5,918 nucleotides of DNA. It comes from Rikenella sp. GTDB taxonomy: Bacteria > Bacteroidota > Bacteroidia > Bacteroidales > Rikenellaceae. The stretch is taken from the NCBI GenBank assembly GCA_029054535.1, contig JAIDFC010000012.1, positions 1-5,918 on the forward strand. Reading direction: 5' to 3'. The position numbers and the translations under genes were made by a program. The notes below the pieces were generated by a model that made no database searches, was not told the DNA's origin, and saw nothing but the letters and a program-made list of their open reading frames with translations. Position 1 is the first letter of the stretch, and each line of letters opens with the position of its first letter. Below, one piece after another: positions 1 through 5,763 of the stretch.

Positions 1-122
1 GGGTGTTTTGTTGGCCTGCCGGTTGTAGATCGACACCCGCTGACCCGACAACAGCCTGCCGGTTCCGGGCCTGACGGGCGAAAAAACCGCGATCGTAGAT
101 CGCTCGGCCCGCAGCCCTCCCG

Positions 123-168
123 CCGCGGAGGGCCGAAATTTCGCTACGCTCATTCGGCCGCTCCGCGG
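123..168. repeat. Imperfect inverted repeat (hairpin)
   Basis: The left arm at 123-137 (CCGCGGAGGGCCGAA) pairs with the right arm at 153-168 (TTCGGCCGCTCCGCGG) along 15 base pairs with a single bulged base; the loop is 138-152. No T tract follows on either strand, so it does not look like an intrinsic terminator. It may be part of a dispersed palindromic element or a structured RNA. Only the symmetry is seen; the role is unknown. Confidence 0.6.
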
Positions 169-306
169 GCTGCGTTCCTTTTAACACCCAAAAACGACAC
201 CTTGCAACAAATCGCGCCTGCAAGACGCGCGGGACGGCCGCCGCCCATCGGCCGGGCCCGCAACTCGGCGATGCTCGTTGCGTTCCCGCCGGGCGACCGA
301 CCCGGG

Positions 307-372
307 GCCGCTCGGCACGCGAAAACTGGAGCTTGCTCGGATAGGCTCCGCCGAGCGGCTGACCCGAAAGTT
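307..372. repeat. Structured repeat, copy A
   Basis: Positions 307-338 match 472-503 at 30 of 32 bases, and a weaker match continues to about 372 (aligned with about 537), including a shared TCCGC and GACCC block. Within this copy GCCGCTCGGC (307-316) is exactly complementary to GCCGAGCGGC (350-359), so the unit can fold into a 10-bp stem enclosing 33 nt. Immediately after lies a second small hairpin, GTTCT-GAAA-AGAAC at 370-383. A similar sequence may occur elsewhere in related genomes, but that is recollection and was not searched. Confidence 0.6.
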
Positions 373-471
373 CTGAAAAGAACCTCTGAAAAATTTACAT
401 CTGCCGTCGCCCGCGGGAATCCTCCGAGATCTCACCTTGACGGCCGCCGCCACCCCACGCGGCAGGTCGGT

Positions 472-537
472 GCCGCTCGGCACTCGAAAACTGGAGTTTG
501 CTCTGCAAGCCTCCGCTGGCGGCGACCCAAAAACGGT
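472..537. repeat. Structured repeat, copy B
   Basis: This is the second copy of the unit at 307-372, in the same orientation and offset by 165 nt. The first 32 bases differ at two positions (T for G at 484 and T for C at 497). The complementary 3' arm is more diverged than in copy A: only about five to six of the ten stem pairs remain, between GCCGC at 472-476 and GCGGC near 519-523. Copy B may thus be a decayed version. Confidence 0.55.
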
Positions 538-553
538 CTTTGTCCGCGCGCCT

Positions 554-599
554 GCGAAATTCATCCGTTTCAACTACCCGTTGAAACGGAGTATTTCGC
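554..599. repeat. Two-tier hairpin with perfect 10-bp core
   Basis: CCGTTTCAAC at 565-574 pairs perfectly with GTTGAAACGG at 580-589 across a 5-nt loop. Outside an asymmetric internal loop (561-564 against 590-592), GCGAAAT at 554-560 pairs with ATTTCGC at 593-599, giving 17 pairs in all. There is no T tract beside it. It could be an RNA structure, a protein-binding palindrome or part of a dispersed repeat; the sequence does not decide. Confidence 0.65.
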
Positions 600-689
600 T
601 ACTTAGGCGTGGCGCGCGGGGTTCTTTAATCTTAGAGAAACCGTGTCAGACTGCGCTCCCGCGCGGGGCCGCGTGCTCGCGGCGAGCCG

Positions 690-706
690 GCGATACTACG
701 TATCGC
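690..706. repeat. Short perfect inverted repeat
   Basis: GCGATAC at 690-696 and GTATCGC at 700-706 form a 7-bp stem with a 3-nt loop. It begins 40 nt beyond the stop codon of the minus-strand methyltransferase gene. On that strand it is not followed by a run of T, so it is at best a weak transcript-end structure. It could protect the 3' end of that mRNA; this is inference. Confidence 0.4.
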
Positions 707-745
707 TTTACCGTTCTAAAAACCACCTCAGGCCGCGCGCCTCGC

Positions 746-1660
746 CTAAACCGTTCGGAACCGGAGGAAGACCCCTAATGGCAAGCGTTTGGCCGCCGCG
801 TCCGCCACGTAGAGCTCCCCCTGTTCCATCTCGACACCCCGAGCCGCCGACTGCGGAAACGCCCCCTCGACCAGCGTCCTCGCCAGCAGAGCCGAGAGCC
901 CCATCGAATAGAGATTCAGCACCACGAAACATCCCGTATCGGCCAGCAGTTCGCCGCAGAGCGACAGCATCTCCCCGATCTGCTCTTCGAGGATCCACTT
1001 TTCTCCCTCCGCTCCGCGTCCGTACGAAGGCGGGTCGAGGATGATCCCGTTGTAGCGTCTTCCGCGCCGGACCTCCCGGCGGACGAACTTCATCGCGTCT
1101 TCGACCACCCATCGGATCCCGTCGAGCCCCGACGCCTCCATGTTCTCGCGCGACCAGGTAACCGTTTGCCTCACCGAGTCGACATGCGTAACCTCGGCCC
1201 CCGCCGCACAAGCCGCCAGCGACGCTCCGCCCGTGTAGGCGAAGAGGTTCAGCACCGCCGGGCGTTCAACACCTCCCCGTCGCCTCAACCGAAGCGCCGT
1301 GTCGTAGATGTAATCCCAGTTGGCCGCCTGCTCCGGAAAGAGGCCCACATGCTTGAACGACGTCAACCCCAGTCGCATCCGGAGAGCGAGACCCGCCGGA
1401 TTGCGATAGTCGACGAACCACTGTTGCGGAGTCCCCCGCCGCAATTCCCATTCGCCGCGCTCCTCGCTCCCTCGGTTTCGCCGGAAGAGCGCTCCGGCCC
1501 GAGCCTCCCACTCCGCCTCCGGGAGCGACGGCCGCCACAACGCCTGCGGCTCCGGCCGCGCCGCGACCACCCGACCGAAACGCTCCAGTTTCCGGCCGTC
1601 GCCGCTGTCCAACAGTTCGTAATCGGTCCAATGTTCCGGCGTCAAAAGCGATAATTTCAT
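746..1660 (-). CDS. Class I SAM-dependent methyltransferase, RlmI/COG1092-like
   Basis: Probable S-adenosylmethionine-dependent methyltransferase of 304 residues, cytoplasmic, likely acting on RNA. The Rossmann-fold signature is clear: glycine-rich motif I VLNLFAYTGGASLAA at 136-150, an acidic residue after the second strand (D161 in HVDS), a third-strand VEDA at 187-190 expected to contact the adenine, and motif IV LDPPSYGRG at 208-216, the DPPxY signature seen in rRNA methyltransferases such as RlmI/RlmK. The first ~100 residues form a separate N-terminal region. The protein is shorter than Escherichia coli RlmI (about 400 residues) and shows no obvious N-terminal PUA domain, so an exact target base is not assigned. 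I chose the ATG at 1660; an in-frame upstream ATG at 1726 would add 22 hydrophobic residues and overlap the divergent promoter region. The stop is TAG at 748-746. It is divergent from the mannosidase gene, with 71 nt between start codons. Confidence 0.88.
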   Translation of the reverse strand: MKLSLLTPEHWTDYELLDSGDGRKLERFGRVVAARPEPQALWRPSLPEAEWEARAGALFRRNRGSEERGEWELRRGTPQQWFVDYRNPAGLALRMRLGLTSFKHVGLFPEQAANWDYIYDTALRLRRRGGVERPAVLNLFAYTGGASLAACAAGAEVTHVDSVRQTVTWSRENMEASGLDGIRWVVEDAMKFVRREVRRGRRYNGIILDPPSYGRGAEGEKWILEEQIGEMLSLCGELLADTGCFVVLNLYSMGLSALLARTLVEGAFPQSAARGVEMEQGELYVADAAAKRLPLGVFLRFRTV

Positions 1661-1681
1661 ACGAATCCCGGTTAAGAAGCC

Positions 1682-1689
1682 TAAAAATA
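1682..1689 (-). promoter_or_regulatory. Possible -7 box for the methyltransferase gene
   Basis: Read on the minus strand the bases are TATTTTTA, matching the Bacteroidetes -7 consensus TAnnTTTG except at the last base. It lies 21 nt upstream of the ATG at 1660. A TTG that could serve as the -33 element sits at 1714-1712, with a 22-nt gap, close to but slightly wider than usual. The region is AT-rich, so a chance match is quite possible. Confidence 0.25.
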
Positions 1690-1703
1690 GGGATAAAATT
1701 GAA

Positions 1704-1711
1704 TATATTTG
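1704..1711 (+). promoter_or_regulatory. Bacteroidetes -7 promoter box for the GH92 gene
   Basis: TATATTTG is an exact match to the Bacteroidetes -7 consensus TAnnTTTG and lies 20 nt upstream of the ATG at 1732. It predicts a transcription start near 1715-1718 and a leader of about 15 nt. I see no good TTG at the expected -33 distance. If right, the upstream in-frame ATG at 1699 lies before the transcript starts, which supports the start at 1732. The box would also overlap the -33 region of any divergent methyltransferase promoter. Confidence 0.5.
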
Positions 1712-1731
1712 CAAGAAACAACCCAACCGAA

Positions 1732-4700
1732 ATGAAAAAACTCTTTCTTTCAGCTGCCGCAGCCCTGACCTTCGTTCTATCCGGCTGCCGCACCGTTTCC
1801 GAACCGGCCCGTTTCGTCGATCCGTTCATCGGGACCGACGGCCACGGACACACCTTTCCGGGAGCGACGACCCCGTTCGGCTTCGTCCAAGTCTCGCCCG
1901 ACACCGACACACAAGGGTGGGATTGGTGTTCCGGCTATCATGCAAGCGATTCGAGCATCATCGGCTTCTCGCACACTCACTTGAGCGGGACTGGAGCTGC
2001 CGATTTGGGCGACATCCTTCTGATGCCGACCATCGGTCCGCTCCGATTCGATCCGGGGAGCAAGAACGATCCGGATGCAGGCTATCGATCCCGCTTCAGC
2101 CACACGAGCGAAAAGGCCGCAGCCGGCTATTACAGCGTCTATCTCGAAGACTCTCGGGTTCGAGTCGAGCTGACCGCTACGCCGCATACCGGCATACACC
2201 GATACACATTCGGCAACACGACCGACCAACACGTGATGATCGACCTGCGACACGGAATCCAGGATAATGTCCACAGCGCGGCGTTCCGTCAGGTGGACGA
2301 ACGAACCGTCGAAGGGTGGCGGCGATCCAACGGATGGGCGGCGGACCATACGATCTATTTCCGGGCCGAGTTTTCGGAACCGATCCGCGAGATCCGAGCG
2401 CAGATCGACGGCCGCGACACGACGGCGACAGCGGGCGAGGGGACGAAAGTCGTGTTGGCGGTATTTCCGGAGGGATTCTCCAAACAGATCGAAGTCCGAG
2501 TGGGGATTTCGGCTGTCGACCCGGCCGGAGCTGCCGCTAACCTGGAGGCCGAAGCGATCGGACGAGGATTCGACGAGTTGGCCGACGCCGCTTACGAACA
2601 GTGGAACCGGGAACTGGAAAAGATTCGCGTTACGGGGCGGTCCGACAACGACAAGACGATCTTTTATACCGCACTGTACCACTCATTCGTGGCACCGGTT
2701 CTCTTTTCGGACATCGACGGGCGATATCGGGGAGCCGACCGTTCGATTCACCCGGCCGACTCGGCCGAGGGGGCCAATTACAGCATCTTTTCGACTTGGG
2801 ACACCTTTCGGGCGTTGCACCCGCTGTTGACCCTGGTCCAGCCGGAGGTCAACGCGGCGGTAGCGCGGTCGATGCTGCGCTACTACCGACAGGCGGGACG
2901 GCTGCCGGTGTGGGACCTGCACATGAACGAAAACAACTGCATGATCGGATACCACTCGGTGCCGATCCTCGCAGACGCCTTCTTCAAAGGCGAACTCTCG
3001 GCCGAAGAAGGGGCGTTGGCCTTGGAAGCGATGGTACACAGCGCCATGCAGAACGACTACGGCGGACTGCCTCACTATCGCAAACTGGGTTTCCTGCCTT
3101 CCGATAAAGAGAAAAATTCGGTCTCGAAAGCCGTGGAATACGCTTACGACGATTGGTGTATCGCACAGCTGGCGCAGGCGTTGGGGAACGACAGCCTCTA
3201 TCGGGTCTTTATTCGGCGGGCGCAGTCGTATAAGAACCACTTCGATCCGACAGACGGTTTTCTGAAAGCCCGTCAGGCGACAGGAGCATTCCGTACGGGT
3301 TTCGATCCGACTGTGATCTCGAGCCTCGGACAGGCCGACTATACGGAGGGAAACGCTTGGCACTATCGGTTCTTCGTGCCGCAGGACGTGAACACGCATA
3401 TCGAAATGCTGGGCGGAGACAGCGCCTATATCGCAGCATTGGACGCGATGTTCGACGCACCGTCTACGATAGACAGCCATCTGCCGGACGTAACGGGCCT
3501 CATCGGCCAATATGCGCACGGCAACGAACCGTCGCACCAGGTAGCCTACCTCTACTCGTATGCCGGAGCACCGTGGCGGACCCAGGAACGGGTCGACGAG
3601 ATCAAACGGACCTTGTATACCGAAGCTCGGGACGGCTTGTGCGGCAACGAAGACTGCGGACAGATGTCGGCCTGGTATGTCTTCAGCGCGATGGGATTCT
3701 ACCCCGTAACGCCGGGTTCGGGAATTTATGTACTGGGAACGCCGACCTTCGAGCGGGTGGAGATCGCGCCGACGACGGTTTCCGGTCGTCCGTTCGTCGT
3801 CGAGGCCGAGGGGCTTTCGACCGACGGCAAGAACATCTACATCCAATGGGCGGAGTGGAACGGCGAGCCGTACAAGAAGTCGTACATCACCCAAAGCATG
3901 ATCGAAGAGGGGGGGACATTGGTGCTGCACATGGGGCCGGAACCGTCCAAAGATTTCGGGACGGATCCGGAAGATCGACCGGTGGCACGCATTCCGGAGG
4001 AGGATGCACAGACTTCGGCCGAATTGTTATCGGGAGTAGTTTTTGAACCGTATGTCGACGATACGGTACGGGTTTTCAGCGGTTCGACGACCTTGCAACC
4101 GACCTGTCTGGCGCCGCAACCGCGCAAGATCGTCTACACGGTGGACGGTACGGAACCGACGGACCGCTCTCCGATCGTACCGATCGGCGGGATCGCACTC
4201 ACGGGAGACACGGAGGTGAAGTTGCAGGCGATCACGCCGGACGGACGCCGAAGCGGGGTCAAGAGGTATCGGTTCTACAAGAGCGTTTTGGACGGGGCGA
4301 CGGTCGCGTTGGAGCACGAACCGTCGGCGCCGTACGTCAACGGAGGGGCGGCGGCTTTGACGGACTTTGCGATGGGGGGCGACGGTTATACCTTGCCGCA
4401 ATGGGTCGGGTTCCTAAAGGATGACTTGGCGGGGGTGATCGACTTAGGGCAAGTGCGCACGCTGAACCATGTCGGATTCAATGCAATCAACGAACCGAGG
4501 TCATGGATTCTTTTGCCGCAGGATGCGACTTTCGAATTCTCGACCGACGGGATTCATTACGGGCGACCGGTGGAGATCCCGACATCGGACAGCCGGACGG
4601 CGGGCAGCGGGGCACACTACTTCGGAACAACCGTTCCGGGCGGTGCTCATGCACGCTACATTCGGTTCACGATCCGCAACAACGGTACGTTACCGACCTG

Positions 4701-4758
4701 GCATATCGGACAAGGAAACCCTGCCTGGATGTTCGTCGACGAGATTATGGCGTATTGA
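1732..4758 (+). CDS. GH92 family alpha-mannosidase, lipoprotein, with C-terminal accessory domains
   Basis: Exo-acting, calcium-dependent alpha-mannosidase, expected to release mannose from N-glycans or yeast-type mannan at the cell envelope. The start at 1732 gives a lipoprotein signal: K2-K3, a hydrophobic core, and lipobox LSGC with C19 as the lipidated residue. The next residues (RTVSEP) hold only one acidic residue, so surface export is uncertain. The N-terminal GH92 domain starts at about 28 (FVDPFIGTDGHGHTFPGATTPFG). The catalytic domain runs to about 743 with WDTFR at 356-360, YTEGNAWHY around E539 (probable general acid by position), HGNEPSHQ around E599 (+1 subsite region), and GNEDCGQMSAWYVF with E640 and D641 (general-base region). 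Extra C-terminal parts make it longer (1008 residues) than minimal GH92 enzymes of about 750: a chitobiase-C-like beta domain at about 769-850 (VYTVDGTEPTD) and an F5/8-type C, CBM32-like domain at about 856-1008 (VIDLGQVRTLNHVGF, ARYIRFTIRNN). The frame is intact. No SusC/SusD neighbour is visible. Linkage specificity is not settled. Confidence 0.95.
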   Translation: MKKLFLSAAAALTFVLSGCRTVSEPARFVDPFIGTDGHGHTFPGATTPFGFVQVSPDTDTQGWDWCSGYHASDSSIIGFSHTHLSGTGAADLGDILLMPTIGPLRFDPGSKNDPDAGYRSRFSHTSEKAAAGYYSVYLEDSRVRVELTATPHTGIHRYTFGNTTDQHVMIDLRHGIQDNVHSAAFRQVDERTVEGWRRSNGWAADHTIYFRAEFSEPIREIRAQIDGRDTTATAGEGTKVVLAVFPEGFSKQIEVRVGISAVDPAGAAANLEAEAIGRGFDELADAAYEQWNRELEKIRVTGRSDNDKTIFYTALYHSFVAPVLFSDIDGRYRGADRSIHPADSAEGANYSIFSTWDTFRALHPLLTLVQPEVNAAVARSMLRYYRQAGRLPVWDLHMNENNCMIGYHSVPILADAFFKGELSAEEGALALEAMVHSAMQNDYGGLPHYRKLGFLPSDKEKNSVSKAVEYAYDDWCIAQLAQALGNDSLYRVFIRRAQSYKNHFDPTDGFLKARQATGAFRTGFDPTVISSLGQADYTEGNAWHYRFFVPQDVNTHIEMLGGDSAYIAALDAMFDAPSTIDSHLPDVTGLIGQYAHGNEPSHQVAYLYSYAGAPWRTQERVDEIKRTLYTEARDGLCGNEDCGQMSAWYVFSAMGFYPVTPGSGIYVLGTPTFERVEIAPTTVSGRPFVVEAEGLSTDGKNIYIQWAEWNGEPYKKSYITQSMIEEGGTLVLHMGPEPSKDFGTDPEDRPVARIPEEDAQTSAELLSGVVFEPYVDDTVRVFSGSTTLQPTCLAPQPRKIVYTVDGTEPTDRSPIVPIGGIALTGDTEVKLQAITPDGRRSGVKRYRFYKSVLDGATVALEHEPSAPYVNGGAAALTDFAMGGDGYTLPQWVGFLKDDLAGVIDLGQVRTLNHVGFNAINEPRSWILLPQDATFEFSTDGIHYGRPVEIPTSDSRTAGSGAHYFGTTVPGGAHARYIRFTIRNNGTLPTWHIGQGNPAWMFVDEIMAY

Positions 4759-4806
4759 TCCTCCCTCTATTTTCACAAAAAGGGACCGTATTCGTATGAC
4801 CTTTCT

Positions 4807-4816
4807 CTATCGATAG
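4807..4816. repeat. 10-bp palindrome downstream of the GH92 gene
   Basis: CTATCGATAG reads the same on both strands and is flanked by CTTTCT on the left and GAAG on the right, giving a weakly extended hairpin about 50 nt after the GH92 stop codon. It could aid transcript termination or be a worn relative of the palindrome at 5785-5814, which shares the motif TTTCTAT...ATAGAAAG. Both readings are inference. Confidence 0.3.
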
Positions 4817-4840
4817 GAAGAAGAACCCGCCTTTCTTTTC

Positions 4841-4904
4841 AAAGAGAGCCAAAGAAAAATCCGAGGATGCGTAAGTATCCTCGGATTTTTCTTTAGTTCT
4901 CTTT
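4841..4904. terminator. Bidirectional terminator between convergent genes
   Basis: Arms at 4851-4868 and 4877-4894 are perfectly complementary over 18 bp around an 8-nt loop (4869-4876). The centre is GC-containing (CCGAGGAT/ATCCTCGG) and the outer part is AAAGAAAAAT/ATTTTTCTTT, which gives a T-rich tract after the GC stem on both strands. A further 7-bp match AAAGAGA (4841-4847) with TCTCTTT (4898-4904) extends it past a short internal loop. It sits 82 nt after the GH92 stop and 51 nt after the PAP2 stop, as expected for a shared rho-independent terminator. Confidence 0.85.
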
Positions 4905-4955
4905 GTACACAACCGATATAACGGCCATTAAAGGCTAAAATATAGAAAATAGTAA

Positions 4956-5531
4956 TTACTCAGAGGAGATGTTTCGAGTCTCGACCCACCGCAGCGCACG
5001 GTACCACACCCATCCCCAGAACAATCCCTCGACCGTTCCAAAGAGAATATCCATCGGATAGTGTACCCCGAGATAGATCCTGCTATACGAGACCACCGTA
5101 GCCCAGCAGAACATCATCCAGGCGAACCAGCGTCGCCGGATCAACAACCAAGAGAAAAGCGCCAATCCGAAACAATTGGCCGCATGCGACGAGACCGTCC
5201 CGTAAGGTCCTCCCACATATCCGTTCACGGTATGCACCCCTGCCATGATCGGTTCGAAATGGGTCGGCCTGGCTTTCGGCAAATAGGTTTTGGCGAGCGT
5301 CGCTGTCTGGTCGGCGCAGGTGATGAGCAACGGCACGAACAACACGAAAAGTATCAACATCCGCAACCCCAACCGCGCATATACGATCCAGAGGATACAG
5401 ATATAGAAAGGGATCCAGATGTATTTCCCGGAGATCGTGTACATGAGCCAGTCCATCACCGTCCCGCCGTCGAAATTCAGGGCGAGAAGCAGGTTCTGAT
5501 CGAACAAGAAAGGTGTAATCGTCGCTGTCAT
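4956..5531 (-). CDS. PAP2-family membrane phosphatase
   Basis: Integral membrane phosphatase of 191 residues in the type 2 phosphatidic acid phosphatase family, which removes phosphate from lipid phosphates or pyrophosphates such as undecaprenyl pyrophosphate, lipid A or phosphatidylglycerol phosphate, typically on the periplasmic side. All three active-site motifs are present in order and spacing: K81-x6-R88-P89; VSSH at 113-116 where the canonical form is PSGH, keeping the catalytic His116; and S150-R151-x5-H157-x3-D161 with the nucleophile His157. Hydrophobic segments lie at about 37-52, 57-74, 118-131, 136-149 and 162-178. The start is the ATG at 5531, which gives the usual DQNLLLALNF beginning; a TTG start at 5552 would add seven residues but lies upstream of the predicted promoter box. 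The stop is TAA at 4958-4956. It is monocistronic here, convergent with the GH92 gene. The exact substrate cannot be told from sequence. Confidence 0.9.
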   Translation of the reverse strand: MTATITPFLFDQNLLLALNFDGGTVMDWLMYTISGKYIWIPFYICILWIVYARLGLRMLILFVLFVPLLITCADQTATLAKTYLPKARPTHFEPIMAGVHTVNGYVGGPYGTVSSHAANCFGLALFSWLLIRRRWFAWMMFCWATVVSYSRIYLGVHYPMDILFGTVEGLFWGWVWYRALRWVETRNISSE

Positions 5532-5540
5532 CTTCAACCA

Positions 5541-5548
5541 CAAAGATA
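5541..5548 (-). promoter_or_regulatory. Bacteroidetes -7 promoter box for the PAP2 gene
   Basis: Read on the minus strand the bases are TATCTTTG, an exact TAnnTTTG match ending 9 nt before the ATG at 5531. Transcription would begin within a few bases of the start codon, implying a very short leader or a leaderless mRNA. No TTG lies at the usual -33 distance, so an activator or another start site is possible. If true, the in-frame TTG at 5552 cannot be the translation start. Confidence 0.5.
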
Positions 5549-5575
5549 ACAACCTTTCCCGGGGTTATGTTCTGT

Positions 5576-5605
5576 TTCCGAACAAAAAAGAGGCTATTCC
5601 GAACA
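5576..5605 (-). promoter_or_regulatory. 9-bp direct repeat upstream of the PAP2 promoter
   Basis: TTCCGAACA occurs at 5576-5584 and again at 5597-5605, a 21-bp period, about two helical turns. On the minus strand this is TGTTCGGAA repeated, centred at roughly -45 and -66 from the start implied by the -7 box. Each copy contains the small dyad TTC-C-GAA, and GTTC at 5569-5572 with GAAC at 5580-5583 adds a partial inverted repeat. The spacing and position suit an activator site, but the repeat is short and could be chance. Confidence 0.3.
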
Positions 5606-5653
5606 TTCCGCCGTACTCTCGGCCGATTGTTCCGTTCTCTGGCAACGAGGTTA

Positions 5654-5676
5654 GCAACCTTTCAGGTTGCATTTTT
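5654..5676 (+). terminator. Terminator-like hairpin without an upstream gene
   Basis: GCAACCT at 5654-5660 pairs with AGGTTGC at 5664-5670 around a TTC loop and is followed by ATTTTT (5671-5676), the plain form of an intrinsic terminator on the plus strand. No plus-strand gene precedes it: the sequence before it is the promoter region of the minus-strand PAP2 gene. It could end an unseen short RNA, block antisense reading into the flank, or be a remnant. Confidence 0.4.
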
Positions 5677-5763
5677 GAAACACCCCTTCCCGCCGCCCAT
5701 CCGCTGGCTCCGGTGCCGCCGGGGGAATTTCCTGCTTGAAAAGAATGTAACTCTTTCCTCTAA

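Larger units (their letters stand above)
1..745. other. GC-rich intergenic region without a supported gene
   Basis: About 745 nt lie between the left edge and the methyltransferase stop codon. Open frames exist on both strands, as expected at high GC, but their translations are rich in Arg, Ala, Pro and Ser, match no family I recognise, and run through sequence that is repeated and self-complementary. I therefore read the stretch as non-coding. It contains two copies of a structured repeat (from 307 and from 472), hairpins at 123-168, 554-599 and 690-706, and an 11-bp direct repeat GCCTGCCGGTT at 14-24 and 54-64. A partial or decayed gene at the left edge cannot be excluded. Confidence 0.6.

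Noticed and set aside
1..189. GGGTGTT at 1-7 and AACACCC at 183-189 as ends of an inserted element
   Set aside because: Seven bases of inverted match over 189 nt is weak, there is no visible target duplication because the left one would lie outside the window, and nothing inside looks like a transposase.
181..573. 130-codon minus-strand open frame in the left flank
   Set aside because: It runs through both repeat copies, so its translation repeats SSFRVPSG; it is Arg/Ala/Ser-rich and resembles no known protein. A long frame is expected by chance at this GC content.
718..742. Possible terminator just after the methyltransferase stop (AGGC/GCCT stem, then TTTTT on the minus strand)
   Set aside because: The stem is only 4 bp and the T run starts about 8 nt after it, so it does not meet a reasonable terminator standard.
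202..1044. Plus-strand frames of 113 to 134 codons across the left flank
   Set aside because: Low-complexity Arg/Pro-rich translations, overlapping one another and partly antisense to the methyltransferase gene.
1699..1731. Upstream ATG of the GH92 gene adding 11 residues
   Set aside because: It would bury the lipoprotein signal behind a polar extension and lies upstream of the -7 box at 1704-1711; the ATG at 1732 gives a standard signal.
1266..1910. 214-codon minus-strand frame antisense to the GH92 start and overlapping the methyltransferase
   Set aside because: No recognisable domain; the real genes on either side have clear family motifs in other frames.
2683..3930. 415-codon minus-strand frame within the GH92 gene
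   Set aside because: Antisense shadow: the GH92 frame carries all expected family motifs, while this one is Arg/Val-rich with none.
5532..5552. TTG start adding seven residues to the PAP2 protein
   Set aside because: The predicted -7 box lies inside this extension and the ATG at 5531 gives the usual family N-terminus.
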